Below, piece by piece: positions 63,695 to 64,000 of a DNA stretch of 64,000 bases (the first letter of the stretch is position 1; every line of letters begins with the position of its first letter). The stretch lies in the NCBI RefSeq assembly GCF_029222925.1, contig NZ_JARHUI010000006.1:295685-359684 (forward strand). Reading direction: 5' to 3'. A program made the position numbers and the translations under genes. The DNA comes from Algoriphagus sp. CAU 1675. Lineage in GTDB: Bacteria > Bacteroidota > Bacteroidia > Cytophagales > Cyclobacteriaceae. The notes under the pieces were generated by a model that saw only the letters and a list, made by a program, of their open reading frames with translations, had not been told where the DNA came from and did no database searches.

Positions 63695-64000
63695 GTTTTA
63701 CAGAAGTTTTCAAGACGAATATTCTGAAAAATTCATGATTTCTATGATAAACTATTGATTGATTGTCACTAAGTCGGATAAAAACGGATGATAATTTGGT
63801 AAATTTTTCAGCTTCAATATCAGAGAATTATAAGTTCCTGTACTGATTTTTTGCTTTAGCTATTGTTAGATCGATAATTTCCCGGATATTTGCACTCCCA
63901 ATCGACGCGAACGGCGGGTTTGGAAGTTGAAATTTTGGTAGAGGGAAAGTTTACAGGGTAAAGAGATGAGGGGCTTGCTGTTTGGCGGTTCTGATTTTTA
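63695..64000. other. Intergenic end of the window, no confirmed gene
   Basis: 306 bases after the porP-like gene with no convincing complete ORF. At 63886..63925 is a GC-rich stretch (starting GATATTTGCACTCCCAATCG) different from the AT-rich flanks. It resembles the start of a strong transcript leader, as near rRNA or tRNA genes in Bacteroidota. An ATG at 63966 opens a frame to the window end, but is too short to judge. Confidence 0.3.

Noticed and set aside
63966..64000. A partial gene starting at the ATG at 63966
   Set aside because: Only eleven codons are visible, and no -7 element or domain supports it.

Overview
The window is a chromosomal segment of a Bacteroidota bacterium, most likely order Cytophagales (a Cyclobacteriaceae/Algoriphagus-like organism is my best guess). 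The evidence: Bacteroidota-type -7 promoter elements (TAnnTTTG) before many genes, few Shine-Dalgarno sites, a long plant/Chlamydia-type IspG, a Y_Y_Y/propeller sensor kinase, a type IX secretion C-terminal domain next to a PorP/SprF protein, a BtuG-like surface lipoprotein, NIPSNAP and DUF6728-like proteins, and the order tRNA-Leu/tig/clpP/clpX. Coding density is high, base composition looks even, and I see no insertion sequence, prophage, integron or CRISPR array. It reads as core chromosome with a few unusual genes.

Layout. 0.1-6.7 kb: SDR reductase and ispG, a small membrane protein, a NIPSNAP protein, then an ABC-F ATPase and sucD on the minus strand. 6.8-13.8 kb: a likely operon of a propeller-type sensor histidine kinase, a receiver-kinase fusion, a LolCDE/MacB-like ABC ATPase and permease, and a small CxxC periplasmic protein. 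13.8-16.8 kb: a class IV aminotransferase, a lipoprotein, and a hemJ-sco-cytochrome c cluster. 17.3-24.9 kb: vitamin B12 region with meaB, the btuB-btuG pair under a cobalamin riboswitch on the minus strand, and divergent btuF-btuC-btuD. 25.0-26.8 kb: a MarR regulator, ferredoxin-NADP reductase and a [2Fe-2S] ferredoxin. 27.0-31.9 kb: a lipoprotein, then an esterase / CitMHS transporter / AtuA / AtuA-small-partner operon. 31.9-37.4 kb: a DUF389 protein with an unusual N-terminal domain, and mutB-mutA.

37.7-43.8 kb: dnaA, an orphan HI0074-like protein, an HtrA protease, dxr and rseP. 44.0-55.4 kb: a concentration of protein quality control genes: lon, hslU, a small heat-shock protein, a second HtrA, clpX, clpP and tig, with an SDR gene, sixA and a cold-shock gene between them. 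55.5-60.2 kb: tRNA-Leu(UAG), rel, a Fur-family regulator, a STAS protein and purA. 60.3-63.7 kb: a large secreted lectin/PKD protein with a T9SS sorting domain and a PorP/SprF protein. The last 300 bases hold no clear gene.

How the genes work together. B12 uptake (BtuG, BtuB, BtuFCD) supplies the cofactor for methylmalonyl-CoA mutase (MutAB), whose GTPase chaperone MeaB is encoded beside the uptake genes; SucD acts on the succinyl-CoA that this route yields. IspG and Dxr belong to the MEP isoprenoid pathway. The features most worth a second look are a 32-codon leader ORF with a strong ribosome binding site between the B12 riboswitch and btuB, a degenerate diacylglycerol-kinase-like domain fused to DUF389, an orphan HI0074-like protein whose HEPN histidine appears lost, a histidine kinase with Gly after the phospho-acceptor His, a terminator-like hairpin in the dxr leader, and a near-identical 17-bp motif at the SDR and marR promoters.
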